Notes: generated by a model not told the origin, from the letters alone. Counted from the stretch's first letter, positions 33,721 through 43,087 are shown. The stretch: DNA of 64,000 nucleotides from Rhodobacterales bacterium (GCA_002748285.1 PDSA01000027.1:1-64000), one strand, 5' to 3'. A program made the numbers and translations.

Positions 33721-34098
33721 TTATTTGATTTCGACTTCGGCGCCAGCTGCTTCCAGCTTGGCTTTGATGTCGTCGGCTTCGGCCTGATCGACACCTTCTT
33801 TGACGGCTTTGCCACCTGCGTCGACCAGCTCTTTGGCCTCTTTCAGGCCCAGGCCAGTGATGGCGCGGACTTCTTTGATCACGCCGATTTTCGACGCACC
33901 AGCCGAAACCAGGATCACGTCGAATTCGGTTTGCGCAGCAGCAGCATCGCCACCGGCATCACCACCGCCAGCCATGACAACAGCGCCACCGGCAGCAGGC
34001 TCGATGCCATACTCGTCTTTCAGGATTGTTTTCAGTTCTTGTGCTTCAAGAAGGGTCAGCGCCACAATCTCTTCAGCCAGTTTTTTCAGATCAGCCAT
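33721..34098 (-). CDS. rplL: 50S ribosomal protein L7/L12
   Basis: The 125-residue protein has the N-terminal dimerisation domain ([20 protein letters not shown]), a flexible Ala/Gly hinge at about 38-52, and the C-terminal factor-binding domain ([20 protein letters not shown], then [11 protein letters not shown]). It forms the ribosomal stalk with L10 and recruits translation factors. It lies 73 bases after rplJ. Confidence 0.98.
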   Translation of the reverse strand: MADLKKLAEEIVALTLLEAQELKTILKDEYGIEPAAGGAVVMAGGGDAGGDAAAAQTEFDVILVSAGASKIGVIKEVRAITGLGLKEAKELVDAGGKAVKEGVDQAEADDIKAKLEAAGAEVEIK

Positions 34099-34171
34099 TT
34101 TACTGTCTCTTTCGTTTTAAATTTGTGTTCCAACGCTATGGGGTATCCACAGGCCGGTCATTTCAGTTGCT

Positions 34172-34684
34172 TTATGCAGCCTTGTCTTCGATCGTAGACA
34201 AGATACCAGCGATGTTGCTTGCAGGCGCGCCAACGGCACCAGCGATGTTGGAAGCAGGCGCACCAATGCAACCAGCGATCGAGGCAATAAGCTCTTCGCG
34301 GGAAGGCATGGATGCAACGGCTTTCACACCGGCAGGGTCCAGAGCGTTCTCACCCATTGCCCCACCCAGGATCACGAATTTATCGTTTTCCTTGGCAAAG
34401 CCCTCAGACACCTTGGCAGCCGCCACGGGGTCTTCGGAATAGGTCAGAACAGTCATGCCCGTCAGGTATTGACCAATGCTTTCGCAAGGCTTTCCGTCAA
34501 GGGCAATTTTGGCGAGCTTGTTTTTGGCAACACGCACAGAACCGCCTGCTTCGCGCATTTGCGCCCGCAGTTCCTGCATATCCGCAACTGTAAGACCGGC
34601 GTAATGTGCAACCACAACAACGCCAGAGCTGTCAAAGATTTCGCCGAGTTCAGCGACTACGGCTTCTTTTTGTGCTCTATCCAC
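34172..34684 (-). CDS. rplJ: 50S ribosomal protein L10
   Basis: The 170-residue L10 anchors the L7/L12 stalk. The N-terminal rRNA-binding domain ([20 protein letters not shown]) and the C-terminal helix that holds L7/L12 dimers are present. The start codon is GTG at 34684, with GGAG 8 bases upstream. Near the C-terminus the nonapeptide GAPASNIAG occurs twice in direct succession, the product of a small tandem duplication visible in the DNA at about 34212-34270. The upstream 282-base gap is the likely L10 autoregulatory leader. Confidence 0.98.
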   Translation of the reverse strand: MDRAQKEAVVAELGEIFDSSGVVVVAHYAGLTVADMQELRAQMREAGGSVRVAKNKLAKIALDGKPCESIGQYLTGMTVLTYSEDPVAAAKVSEGFAKENDKFVILGGAMGENALDPAGVKAVASMPSREELIASIAGCIGAPASNIAGAVGAPASNIAGILSTIEDKAA

Positions 34685-34966
34685 AGTTTTACTCCAATTA
34701 TGGAGAGGTTTCCCCCTCCGGCTCAGTTTGTGCCCTGCAAGGATGCAGGACGTTTCGGGTCCAATTTTCCGGGTCCCGAGGCCAAAATCACCCGAGGAAA
34801 TCTCCTCGCATAAAATTATGTCTCGTTTCCCATCTCAGGAAGGAATTAACGGGCCTTGGCCCAACCCTCCGTCTCGGACAGAACAGAGCCTTGCGGCCCT
34901 GCTATCGGACAGGCGAAAAACTCCGCCTGCCAAATCTCATCTGGCGGGGATCGCCCCGCCACAGGC
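34685..34966 (-). promoter_or_regulatory. Leader of the rplJL-rpoBC unit (probable L10 leader)
   Basis: This 282-base gap between rplA and rplJ is far longer than other gaps in the cluster. It contains a perfect hairpin, GGCGGGG-ATCG-CCCCGCC (34943-34960), just after rplA and further short complementary segments (CGAGGA...TCCTCG near 34795-34810). In other bacteria the mRNA here folds to bind the L10-L12 complex for feedback control. The fold itself was not computed. Confidence 0.5.
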
Positions 34967-35665
34967 TTAGTTACCGGTGCCGTTGGCGACATCAATCGTC
35001 ACGCCCGGGCCCATGGTGGAGCTCAGCACGATCTGCTTCATGTAAGTGCCTTTCAGCCCGGATGGTTTGGCCTTGGCAACCACATCGATGAAAGCACGGA
35101 TGTTTTCCACCAGCTTGGCTTCGTCAAACGACACCTTGCCAACACCGGCGTGAATCACGCCCTCTTTTTCCACCTTGAATTGCACCTGACCACCTTTGGC
35201 AGCCTCAACCGCAGCGGCCACATCCATGGTCACCGTGCCAACCTTGGGGTTTGGCATCAGGTTGCGTGGACCCAGAACCTTACCCAGACGGCCAACAACC
35301 GGCATCATGTCTGGGGTGGCAATGCAGCGATCAAACTCGATCTTGCCGCCCTGCACGGTTTCCATCAGATCTTCGGCACCGACGATGTCGGCCCCGGCCT
35401 TGGTGGCCTCTTCGGCCTTGGCGTCACGGGCAAATACCGCCACGCGAACCGTCTTGCCGGTGCCATTTGGCAACGTGACAACCCCACGCACCATCTGATC
35501 GGCGTGGCGGGGGTCGACACCCAGATTCAGGGCAATATCAACGGTTTCGTCAAATTTCGCTTTGGCATTGGCCTTGACCAGCGCAACAGCTTCTTCAACC
35601 GTCAGATTTTCCTTGCCGGCAAATGCCTTGCGGGCCGCAGTCGTTCTTTTTCCAAGCTTTGCCAT
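34967..35665 (-). CDS. rplA: 50S ribosomal protein L1
   Basis: The 232-residue L1 has the conserved [20 protein letters not shown] and [20 protein letters not shown] segments that bind 23S rRNA at the L1 stalk. It begins only 2 bases after the rplK stop, so the two are co-translated, as in the classic L11 operon where L1 is the feedback repressor. Confidence 0.98.
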   Translation of the reverse strand: MAKLGKRTTAARKAFAGKENLTVEEAVALVKANAKAKFDETVDIALNLGVDPRHADQMVRGVVTLPNGTGKTVRVAVFARDAKAEEATKAGADIVGAEDLMETVQGGKIEFDRCIATPDMMPVVGRLGKVLGPRNLMPNPKVGTVTMDVAAAVEAAKGGQVQFKVEKEGVIHAGVGKVSFDEAKLVENIRAFIDVVAKAKPSGLKGTYMKQIVLSSTMGPGVTIDVANGTGN

Positions 35666-35667
35666 GA

Positions 35668-36093
35668 TTATTTCACCTCAATGCCCATAGAGCGTGCCGA
35701 GCCCATGATGATCTTGACCGCAGCATCAATGTCGACCGCATTCAGGTCTTTCATCTTGGCTTCGGCGATTTCCTTGACTTGCGCCATTGTCACGGTGCCC
35801 GCAATATCGCGGCCCGGATTGGTGGCACCAGATTTCAGCTTGGCAGCTTTGCGCAGGAAATAAGACGCAGGGGGCGTCTTGATGTCCATGGAAAAGGATT
35901 TGTCCTGATAATAGGTGATCACGGTGGGGCAAGGGGCACCGGGCTCAAGATCCTGAGTCTTGGCGTTGAACGCCTTACAGAATTCCATGATATTGATGCC
36001 GCGCTGACCAAGCGCCGGACCCACGGGGGGGGACGGGTTTGCTTGACCTGCAGGCACTTGCAGCTTCATCGTGCCGGCCAGTTTTTTAGCCAT
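35668..36093 (-). CDS. rplK: 50S ribosomal protein L11
   Basis: The 141-residue L11 starts [20 protein letters not shown]. It has the N-terminal domain [20 protein letters not shown], contacted by translation factors and thiostrepton, and the C-terminal rRNA-binding domain. GGAG precedes the ATG. It is separated by 138 bases from nusG and runs directly into rplA. Confidence 0.98.
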   Translation of the reverse strand: MAKKLAGTMKLQVPAGQANPSPPVGPALGQRGINIMEFCKAFNAKTQDLEPGAPCPTVITYYQDKSFSMDIKTPPASYFLRKAAKLKSGATNPGRDIAGTVTMAQVKEIAEAKMKDLNAVDIDAAVKIIMGSARSMGIEVK

Positions 36094-36231
36094 TTGGCTT
36101 CTCCTGTTTTTTTCAACATCCCTGATGACGCGTCATGCAGGGGTTCGGGTTGTGTGGTTCGGATTGATGAGCGCGCTCACCGCCCCTCCCACAGTGTCGA
36201 TGGCCCCAAAAGGGAACCACCACATTCAGTT

Positions 36232-36765
36232 TCAGGCCTCTTTGCTGACCTGGGTAAATTCCAGCTCGACCGGGGTTGCCCGGCCAAAAATCGAAACCGT
36301 CACCTTCAGGCGCTGGTTGTCTTCGTCGACCTCCTCGACCATACCATCAAAGCCCTCAAACGGCCCATCGGTGACCGAGACCTTTTCGCCGATCTCGAAA
36401 AACACCAGCGTGCGTGGCGATTCGGCGGTTTCCTCGACCCGGTTCAGCAGCGCGTTGACCTCAGCATCGCGCATCGGCATCGGGCGGCCTTGCGGGCCCA
36501 GAAAGCCGGTGACGCGGTTGATCGAGTTGATCAGGTGATAGCCCTTATCCGACATCTCCATGCGCACCAGAATATAGCCGGGCATAAAGCGGCGCTCGGT
36601 CGGCACTTTTTTGCCGCGGCGCACTTCGATCACCTCTTCGGTGGGCACCAGAACCTCTTCGATCTGATCCTGCAGGCCGGCCTCTTCGGCGGCACTTTTC
36701 ACCTGTTCGGCAATCTTTTTCTCATAATTCGAAAGAACGCTTACCGAATACCACCGCTTTGCCAT
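36232..36765 (-). CDS. nusG: Transcription termination/antitermination protein NusG
   Basis: The 177-residue NusG begins MAKRWYSVSVLSNYEKKIAE, with the NGN domain that binds RNA polymerase (PGYILVRMEM) and a C-terminal KOW domain (VTDGPFEGFDGMVEEVDED) that contacts Rho or ribosomal protein S10. The start at 36765 is used rather than an upstream in-frame ATG at 36819, because homologues begin at MAKRWY. The upstream gap to secE contains a terminator, so nusG may have its own promoter. Confidence 0.97.
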   Translation of the reverse strand: MAKRWYSVSVLSNYEKKIAEQVKSAAEEAGLQDQIEEVLVPTEEVIEVRRGKKVPTERRFMPGYILVRMEMSDKGYHLINSINRVTGFLGPQGRPMPMRDAEVNALLNRVEETAESPRTLVFFEIGEKVSVTDGPFEGFDGMVEEVDEDNQRLKVTVSIFGRATPVELEFTQVSKEA

Positions 36766-36869
36766 CTCGTCATTGTCCTCTGTCAGGCCGTTTCTCAGGC
36801 CACCCACCAACCACGCCAAAGCGCGAAAAATTCATATACCACAAACAGTTATCAAACCGCCCGTAAAAC

Positions 36870-36904
36870 AAAAAAAGCAGCGTGCAAGCCGAATCGCTGC
36901 ACGC
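36870..36904 (-). terminator. Intrinsic terminator between secE and nusG
   Basis: On the minus strand GCGTGCA (36904-36898) pairs with TGCACGC (36886-36880) around an 11-base loop, or alternatively GCAGCG pairs with CGCTGC. TGCTTTTTTTG (to 36870) follows. This is a good factor-independent terminator inside what is usually one operon. Confidence 0.75.
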
Positions 36905-36974
36905 CAGCCCTTTGTGACGCCGTTTGCACTACAACCGAAAGCGGTTTGTTTCAAGTGCTTATGGCGAAATTCCT

Positions 36975-37172
36975 TCAGCTGAAGATTTGCAGAACCGACT
37001 TCAAACCAAAGCGGATCATCAAATCAACCAGCGTGAAAAAGGTCGCCGTCAGGGCGGCCAGAATAAAGACCATGGTCGTGGTCAGCATCACCTCGCGGCG
37101 GTTTGGCCAGACGACCTTGGAAACCTCCAAGCGGACCTGCTGGATAAACTGGATAGGGTTTGTGCGTGCCAT
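36975..37172 (-). CDS. secE: Preprotein translocase subunit SecE
   Basis: The 65-residue protein has the SecE pattern: an amphipathic N-terminal helix with VRLEVSKVVWPNRREV, then one membrane segment (about residues 30-52). SecE clamps SecY in the export channel served by SecA. This short single-span form is the norm in alphaproteobacteria. It is the first gene of the secE-nusG-rpl-rpo cluster. Confidence 0.96.
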   Translation of the reverse strand: MARTNPIQFIQQVRLEVSKVVWPNRREVMLTTTMVFILAALTATFFTLVDLMIRFGLKSVLQIFS

Positions 37173-37240
37173 GGTTTAAGCGTCCGTATTTGTCCCGTAA
37201 TGTGCCCCGTATCTGCCCGCAAACGGGCCAGGATCGTTTG

Positions 37241-37269
37241 CAGATACGCCTTTGATCCGGGAATATCAA
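37241..37269 (-). promoter_or_regulatory. Putative sigma-70 promoter of secE
   Basis: TTGATA (37269-37264) and TATCTG (37246-37241) on the minus strand are 17 bases apart, about 70 bases before the secE ATG. Confidence 0.5.
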
Positions 37270-37290
37270 CCCCGCTTTGGCATCGCGGGG
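37270..37290. terminator. Hairpin downstream of the hydroxyacid dehydrogenase gene
   Basis: CCCCGC (37270-37275) and GCGGGG (37285-37290) form a 6-bp stem over a 9-base loop, 60 bases after the dehydrogenase stop and directly before the secE promoter. CTGTTTT follows on the plus strand. It is a weak terminator candidate. Confidence 0.4.
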
Positions 37291-37349
37291 CTGTTTTCAA
37301 TCCGCCATGCGCCCGGGGCCGATGCAACAGAACGGCCCCACAGCCCCGG

Positions 37350-38336
37350 CTACAGCATCGCCGGCACCACCTGATCCGGTGGGCGGTGGCCATCGGCGAA
37401 GGTCTTGATGTTGATGATCACCTTTTCGCCCATCTCGATGCGCCCCTCCACCGTGGCCGAGCCCATATGCGGCAGCAGCACCACATTATCCAGCGTGCGC
37501 AGCCGTGGGTTGACCTCGGTGCCACGCTCAAACACATCCAGCCCGGCCCCGGCGATCTCGCCATTGCGCAGCATCCGGGTCAGAGCATTTTCGTCGATCA
37601 CTTCGCCGCGCGAGGTATTCACGATCACGGCACTTTTCTTCATCAGCTTCAGGCGCCGGGCATTCATCAGGTGAAAGGTCGACGGCGTATGCGGGCAGTT
37701 GATCGAGATCACATCCATCCGCGCCACCATCTGATCCAGACTTTCCCAATAGGTGGCCTCCAGCGCGGCTTCGGTATCGGCGTGCAGGCGCTTGCGGTTG
37801 TGGTAATGCACCTGCATCCCAAACGCCCGGGCCCGCTGCGCCACCGCCTGACCGATGCGCCCCATGCCCAGAATGCCCAGACGCCGCCCCCGGATGCGCC
37901 CGCCCATCAGCGCCGTCGGAGACCAGCCTTGCCATTTGCCGGACTGCATCAGAGCCAGCCCTTCGGGAATGCGCCGCGTCACCGCCAGAATCAGCGCCAG
38001 AGCCATATCGGCGGTGTCCTCGGCCAGCACGCCGGGCGTATTCGACACCAGCACCCCGCGCTGGCGGGCGGTCTGCACGTCGATGTGATCCACCCCGGCA
38101 CCGTAATTGGCAATCAGCCGCAGCTGCTCGCCGGCCTGCGAAATCATCGCCGCATCGATCGTATCACTCAGGGTCGGCACCAGAACATCGGCGTGTTTCA
38201 TGGCGGAAACGAGTTCATCCCGGCTCATCGGGGTGTCGTCATCGCGCAGCTGGACATTGAACAATTCTTTCAGGCGGGTTTCAACCTCTTCCGGCAAGCG
38301 TCGCGTCACGACAACACTTAAGCGTTCTGCTGGCAT
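37350..38336 (-). CDS. D-2-hydroxyacid dehydrogenase (glyoxylate/hydroxypyruvate reductase type)
   Basis: The 328-residue NAD(P)-dependent enzyme has the Rossmann motif LGILGMGRIGQAVAQRA and the catalytic set: Arg in NTSRGEVIDE, Glu in GLDVFERGTEVNPRL, and His in LLPHMGSATVE. This is close to the GyaR/GhrB branch that reduces glyoxylate or hydroxypyruvate, but substrate choice cannot be fixed from sequence. It is divergent from an SH3-domain gene and separated from secE by a hairpin and promoter. Confidence 0.9.
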   Translation of the reverse strand: MPAERLSVVVTRRLPEEVETRLKELFNVQLRDDDTPMSRDELVSAMKHADVLVPTLSDTIDAAMISQAGEQLRLIANYGAGVDHIDVQTARQRGVLVSNTPGVLAEDTADMALALILAVTRRIPEGLALMQSGKWQGWSPTALMGGRIRGRRLGILGMGRIGQAVAQRARAFGMQVHYHNRKRLHADTEAALEATYWESLDQMVARMDVISINCPHTPSTFHLMNARRLKLMKKSAVIVNTSRGEVIDENALTRMLRNGEIAGAGLDVFERGTEVNPRLRTLDNVVLLPHMGSATVEGRIEMGEKVIINIKTFADGHRPPDQVVPAML

Positions 38337-38444
38337 ATTGGCTTTCCTTTGACTTTCCTTGGCATCTGTTTTGTGTAAGATGACCGATCATGCGGCAAGG
38401 CACAAGAACCCTGCTGAAAAGAATAGGCAAAAAGGGCATTTCCG

Positions 38445-38963
38445 ATGAAGGGCAGGATCTTCAGAACCGTGATTTCGGCTGTTGCTTTGTGGGCAGCCAT
38501 TGCGGCAACACCGTTGGCGGCAGAACCGGCGCAAAAACGCGGGCCGGTGACCAATCTGCCGCTGCCGCGTTTTGTCTCGCTCAAAGCCGCCGAGGGCAAT
38601 GTGCGCCGCGGCCCCAGCCTGACCCATCGCATTGATTGGGTATTCAAGCACCGCCACATGCCGCTGAAAATCGTTGCCGAATATGGCCACTGGCGCCGGG
38701 TCGAGGACCGGGACGGCATCGGGGGCTGGATGCATTATTCGCTGCTCTCAGGGGTGCGCACGGTGATTGTGGAGCGCGACATGCTAACCCTGTTTGCCCA
38801 GCCTGACAGCAAATCTCTGGAAAACGCGCATCTGGAAATGGGCGTAATTGCGCGGCTGGGCAGTTGTGATCCGCTCTGGTGCCGCCTGAGCGCCGATGGC
38901 CAACGCGGCTGGGCTCGCAAAGACGCCCTTTGGGGGGTGGCCCCAGATGAGATTCGGGAATAA
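38445..38963 (+). CDS. Secreted SH3-like domain protein
   Basis: The 172-residue protein has a signal peptide (cleavage after PLAA) and a bacterial SH3-like fold (FVSLKAAEGNVRRGPSLTHR, WRRVEDRDGIGGWMHYSLLS), followed by a second SH3-like repeat near the end (LWCRLSADGQRGWARKDALW). Such periplasmic domains often bind cell wall or proteins. It stands alone between divergent and convergent neighbours. Confidence 0.85.
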   Translation: MKGRIFRTVISAVALWAAIAATPLAAEPAQKRGPVTNLPLPRFVSLKAAEGNVRRGPSLTHRIDWVFKHRHMPLKIVAEYGHWRRVEDRDGIGGWMHYSLLSGVRTVIVERDMLTLFAQPDSKSLENAHLEMGVIARLGSCDPLWCRLSADGQRGWARKDALWGVAPDEIRE

Positions 38964-39033
38964 TCCGACAGCGCCCACCCTTTGAAAGAGCTCTGCACAA
39001 GGCCGCGCCCCTCTGATCTGCCTCGCCCGGCGT

Positions 39034-39061
39034 GTTTGACATTACAGGTTTGACATTACAG
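39034..39061 (+). repeat. 14-bp perfect tandem duplication
   Basis: GTTTGACATTACAG occurs twice head to tail in the gap between the SH3 protein and the M3 peptidase gene. Each unit contains TTGACA, but no matching -10 box or downstream plus-strand gene exists. Confidence 0.8.
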
Positions 39062-39170
39062 GGCATATTGCAGGGGTCTTATGAACCTGACACACCAAGC
39101 GGCCCAAATGCCCCGAGAATGCTCAAGGCATCGCGGGCCACTCCCACCCTTGCTTTAAAGTCAGGCCACC

Positions 39171-41180
39171 CTAAATCAACCCCCGCCCCCGCAGCAACGC
39201 CTCGGGCGTGGGCATCTGACCCCGGAAAGCTTCATAGAGCTGCGCCGGATCCTTGGTGCCTCCGGCAGACAGGATATGCTGCTCCAGACGCTTGGCCATT
39301 TGCGGATCAAACGGCCCGCCGGCCTGTTCAAACGCTTCGAAGGCATCGGCATCCATGACTTCGCTCCACATATAGCTGTAATAGGCGCTGGCATAACCAT
39401 CGCCGGAAAACACATGCGCGAATTGCGGCGTGGCGTGGCGCATGGCGATGGCATCGGGCATTCCGATTCCGGCCAGAACATCGGCCTGTCGAGCCATCGG
39501 ATCAACCGGTGCCGGGCCGTTGTGAAATTCCAGATCGACCAGCGCCGAGGCCAGATATTCGACCGTCTGAAACCCCATATCATAGTTGCCCGCCGCCAAG
39601 AGCCGCTTGAGCATATCCGCCGGCATCGGCTGGCCGGTGTCGACATGGGTGGCAAAGCGTTGCAGCACTTCGGGCACCTGCAGCCAATGCTCAAACAGCT
39701 GGCTGGGCAATTCGACAAAATCACGCGCCACCGAAGTGCCGGATATGCTGCCATAGGTCACATCCGACAGCATCTGATGCAGCGCATGGCCGAATTCGTG
39801 AAACAGGGTGCGGGCATCGTCAAAGGACAGCAATGCCGGGTCGGATTTGTTGAAATTGCAGATGTTCAGCACCACCGGGCGCTGTTCTCCGCCCAGCTTT
39901 TTCTGCTCGCGCAGGGCCGAACACCACGCGCCCGAGCGTTTGGAGGGGCGGGCAAAGTAATCACCGATGAACACGGCCAGATGCTCACCGCCACGCGTCA
40001 CCTCCCAAGCGCGGGCATCGGGGTGGTAGAGGCTGGCATCCATCGGCGCAAACTCCAGCCCAAACAGACGGTTGGCGCAGTCAAACGCGGCCTCGATCAT
40101 CCGATCCAGCTGGAAATAGGGCTTGATCCGGCTTTCATCCAGATCATGCAGCTGCTGGCGGCGCTTTTCCGCATAATAGCGCCAATCCCAGGGTTCGAGA
40201 TCGCCATTGATGCCGTCCTCATGCAGCAGTTCGGTCAGGATCGCCTGATCCCGCTCTGCCGCCGTTTTGGCCGGCTGCCAGACCTGCATCAACAGATCGC
40301 GCACATTTTCCGGCGTCTTGGCCATTTCGACATCCAGCCGATAGCTGGCGAAATCGTCATAGCCCAGCAACGCCGCCCGCTCGGCCCGCAGCGCCAGAAT
40401 TTGCGCGGCAATCTCGCGGTTGTCGGTTTCGCCGCCATTGGCCCCGCGGGCGGTAAAGGCCTGATAGACCTGTTGACGCAAAGCCCGATCCGGGGCGCTC
40501 TGCAACAGCGGAGTCACCAGCGAGCGGGCCAGACTGATCACCGGTTTGTCCCGCCCCATATCCTGCCCCGCCTGCGCCGCGGCGCTGCGCAGAAAATCGG
40601 GCAGAGCGTCCAGTTGCTCTGGGCTCAGCTCCAGAACCCAGTTGCGCTCATCCTCCAACAGGTTCTGGCCAAACCGGGTGCCCAGAACCGCCAGCTGCTG
40701 CACGATCTGTTTGAGCCGGTCGCGCTGATCCCCCTGCAACTGAGCCCCGGCCCGCACGAAAGAGCGCCGCGACAGCAGCAAAACCCGCTGTTGTTCGTCG
40801 CTCAACTCCAGCTGATCGCGCTGCTGCCAGAGGGTTTCAACCCGGGCAAACAGCGCCTGATTCAGACTGATTTCCGAGGAATACGCCGCCAGCTTGGGGG
40901 AAAACTCGCGCTGGAGTTGCTCGCGAGCCAGATTGCTGTCGGTGCTGGCCAGATTGTAGAACACCGACAGAACCCGGCGCAGTGGCTGACCGGCCTGCTC
41001 GAGCGCTTCGATGGTGTTGGCAAAGCTGGGCGTTTGTGGGTTGTCGGCAATGGCGGCGATGTTGGCGCGGGCCTGTTGCAGAGCGTGCTGGAAGGCCGGG
41101 GCAAAATCATCGTCGGAAATCTGATCAAAGGGGGGCAGTTCAAACGGGGTGTGCCAGTCGGACAAAAGCGGGTTGGTCAT
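39171..41180 (-). CDS. M3-family metallopeptidase (oligopeptidase A/dipeptidyl carboxypeptidase type)
   Basis: The 669-residue enzyme begins MTNPLLSDWHTPFELPPFDQ and has the zinc motif HEFGH (His461, Glu462, His465) within TLFHEFGHALHQML, with the third ligand Glu further on. The C-terminal GDGYASAYYSYMWSEVMDAD, with substrate tyrosines, is typical of M3 enzymes. It would degrade short peptides in the cytoplasm, since no signal peptide is present. Length fits Dcp/OpdA. No operon partner. Confidence 0.94.
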   Translation of the reverse strand: MTNPLLSDWHTPFELPPFDQISDDDFAPAFQHALQQARANIAAIADNPQTPSFANTIEALEQAGQPLRRVLSVFYNLASTDSNLAREQLQREFSPKLAAYSSEISLNQALFARVETLWQQRDQLELSDEQQRVLLLSRRSFVRAGAQLQGDQRDRLKQIVQQLAVLGTRFGQNLLEDERNWVLELSPEQLDALPDFLRSAAAQAGQDMGRDKPVISLARSLVTPLLQSAPDRALRQQVYQAFTARGANGGETDNREIAAQILALRAERAALLGYDDFASYRLDVEMAKTPENVRDLLMQVWQPAKTAAERDQAILTELLHEDGINGDLEPWDWRYYAEKRRQQLHDLDESRIKPYFQLDRMIEAAFDCANRLFGLEFAPMDASLYHPDARAWEVTRGGEHLAVFIGDYFARPSKRSGAWCSALREQKKLGGEQRPVVLNICNFNKSDPALLSFDDARTLFHEFGHALHQMLSDVTYGSISGTSVARDFVELPSQLFEHWLQVPEVLQRFATHVDTGQPMPADMLKRLLAAGNYDMGFQTVEYLASALVDLEFHNGPAPVDPMARQADVLAGIGMPDAIAMRHATPQFAHVFSGDGYASAYYSYMWSEVMDADAFEAFEQAGGPFDPQMAKRLEQHILSAGGTKDPAQLYEAFRGQMPTPEALLRGRGLI

Positions 41181-41256
41181 CGGGGTCTCCTTGATTTGCG
41201 GGCCACGCTAGGGGCGGCCGGGGGCAAGGTCCAGCCCCTTTTAGGGCAAAGCGGAT

Positions 41257-42051
41257 TTAAGGATATTTCTGCCGCATTTTCCGTTCCAGACGGCGCAACA
41301 GCAGCGACAACGTCACCGTCATGATCAGATAGAGCAGTGCCACCACGTTATAGGTCTCGAAATAGCGGAAATTGCCGGCCGCAGTGACTTTGCCCAGCTG
41401 CGCGATGTCCAGCACCCCCAGCACCGATACCAACGAGCTGTCCTTGATCATGGCGATAAAATCATTGCCCAGCGGCGGCATGATGGTGCGAAAGGCCTGC
41501 GGAAACACGATAAACCGAAACCGGTGCCAGCCATTGAGGCCCAGCGCCTTGGCAGCCTCGATCTGCCCGGGATCTACCGACAACAGCCCGGCGCGAAACA
41601 CCTCGGCGATGAAGGCGGAATAGCCGATCATCAGCGCAATGATCGCCCGCCAGATCAGCGGGAAATCCCGGCTGCGGATTTGCTCCAGCCCCAGCGCATC
41701 CAGCAGCCAGTTCAGCGCCGCCACCATCGCCGGGCCAAAGGCAAAGGCGACATAAAGCAGCAGAACAAGGATAGGGATGCCGCGGATGATCTCGATATAA
41801 AACCTTGCCATCTGGCGCAGCAGCAAAAACCGCGACATGCTGGCCACCGCCAGCAGCAGCCCCAGCACCGACGCCAGCGCAAAGGCCACCAGAGTGACAA
41901 AGATCGTGATCCCGATCCCTTTGGACAGGGTGGACAGCACCTGCGCATAGAGATCATCAGCCACCACCTGATACATCAGATAGGCCGCAATCGCCAGCGC
42001 AACCACCAGCCAATAGGGGAAATCCCGATCCTGTGGGGGCGTGTTGATCAT
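41257..42051 (-). CDS. Amino-acid ABC transporter permease (HisM/GlnP type)
   Basis: The 264-residue permease has about 5-6 membrane segments and the EAA loop EAAKALGLNGWHRFRFIVFP that docks the ATPase. The polar-amino-acid family signature is in YIEIIRGIPILVLLLYV. It lies 27 bases downstream of the binding-protein gene on the same strand. No ATPase or second permease is found next to them, so the system must borrow or share an ATPase encoded elsewhere. Confidence 0.9.
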   Translation of the reverse strand: MINTPPQDRDFPYWLVVALAIAAYLMYQVVADDLYAQVLSTLSKGIGITIFVTLVAFALASVLGLLLAVASMSRFLLLRQMARFYIEIIRGIPILVLLLYVAFAFGPAMVAALNWLLDALGLEQIRSRDFPLIWRAIIALMIGYSAFIAEVFRAGLLSVDPGQIEAAKALGLNGWHRFRFIVFPQAFRTIMPPLGNDFIAMIKDSSLVSVLGVLDIAQLGKVTAAGNFRYFETYNVVALLYLIMTVTLSLLLRRLERKMRQKYP

Positions 42052-42078
42052 CGCAGGATGCCCAGGCCGGTTGCTCTG

Positions 42079-42870
42079 TTAGCTGCCAAATTTATAATCG
42101 AGGAACCATTTTTTGTTCAGCGCATCCAGCGTGCCATCGGCTTCCATGCTGGCAATCGCGGCATTGATCGGCCCCACCAGATCCGAGCCCTTGGGGAAGA
42201 TAAATCCGAAATCCTCAGAGCCCAGCTTTTCGCCGATAATCTTAAGCGCCCCATCCGAGGCCGCCACATAGCCATTGCCCGCCGTGCCATCGGTCAGCAC
42301 CAGATCGACATCATTGGCCCGCAGCGCCTGCACGGTGGCGCCGAAGGTCTCCATCAGCTTGATGCGCGGATTGGCCTCGTTGCCGTCCAGCACCTCGTAA
42401 ACCCCGACATAAAACGGCGTGGTGCCGGGCTGAGCGGCCATCAACAAATCGTCATTGGCGGCAAAACTTTTGGCATCGGTAAAGCGATCCTCATCGCCGC
42501 GCACCAGCATGACCATTTCGCTGCGCATGTAAGGGTCTGAAAAATCCACCTTTTCCTTGCGGTCATCGCGGATGGTAATGCCGGTCATCCCCAGATCGAA
42601 CTGCCCCTGCGAGACCGCCGGGATCATCGCATCCCAGCTGACATTTTCATAGACCACGGTGATATTCAGCCGTTTGGAGATTTCCGCCATCGCGTCATAT
42701 TCCCAGCCAATCGCCTGCCCCGAGGACGGATCGACGAATTGCAGCGGAGGATAGGCGTTTTCGGTCACAACAACCACTTCCTTGCCGCCCAGATCGGGCA
42801 GATCAGCGGCGATTGTGGCGCTGCCGATCAGCGCAGTGGCCATGGCGGCGAGCGTTGCAATAATCTTCAT
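42079..42870 (-). CDS. Amino-acid ABC transporter substrate-binding protein
   Basis: The 263-residue protein has a signal peptide ([20 protein letters not shown], cleaved near IAA) and the family 3 solute-binding fold ([14 protein letters not shown], then [15 protein letters not shown] and [20 protein letters not shown]). The start at 42870 has AAGGGG 6 bases upstream; longer frames reach 43101 but run through a palindromic repeat and have no signal peptide. It is co-transcribed with the permease. Confidence 0.92.
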   Translation of the reverse strand: MKIIATLAAMATALIGSATIAADLPDLGGKEVVVVTENAYPPLQFVDPSSGQAIGWEYDAMAEISKRLNITVVYENVSWDAMIPAVSQGQFDLGMTGITIRDDRKEKVDFSDPYMRSEMVMLVRGDEDRFTDAKSFAANDDLLMAAQPGTTPFYVGVYEVLDGNEANPRIKLMETFGATVQALRANDVDLVLTDGTAGNGYVAASDGALKIIGEKLGSEDFGFIFPKGSDLVGPINAAIASMEADGTLDALNKKWFLDYKFGS

Positions 42871-43033
42871 GATCATCCCCTTGGGTTTGGCTGAGCTTTC
42901 GCGGCCAGTATGGGTAATATCCCCCCCGGCGCAAGGTTTTTGTGGCACAGGTGAGGGGGAAGGAGACATGCGGTTGTTTTTTTGGGGGGGAGCAAAACTT
43001 CTCTGTATCACAAAGGTTGATACACAAAACGAA

Positions 43034-43087
43034 GGGCTGCGCCTGCCGGGGGGCCGGCAGGCGCAGCCCGGCCTGACGGCCGGGCGG
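43034..43087 (-). repeat. Two-hairpin palindromic repeat, copy 2
   Basis: GGGCTGCGCCTGCCGG (43034-43049) and CCGGCAGGCGCAGCCC (43054-43069) form a 16-bp stem over 4 bases. It is followed by CCCGGCC-TGAC-GGCCGGG (43067-43084). Read on the minus strand it has the same order as copy 1 at 12721-12777, with near identity through both hairpins. It lies between the MoeB-like gene (which ends at 43110) and the binding-protein gene. Confidence 0.8.
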
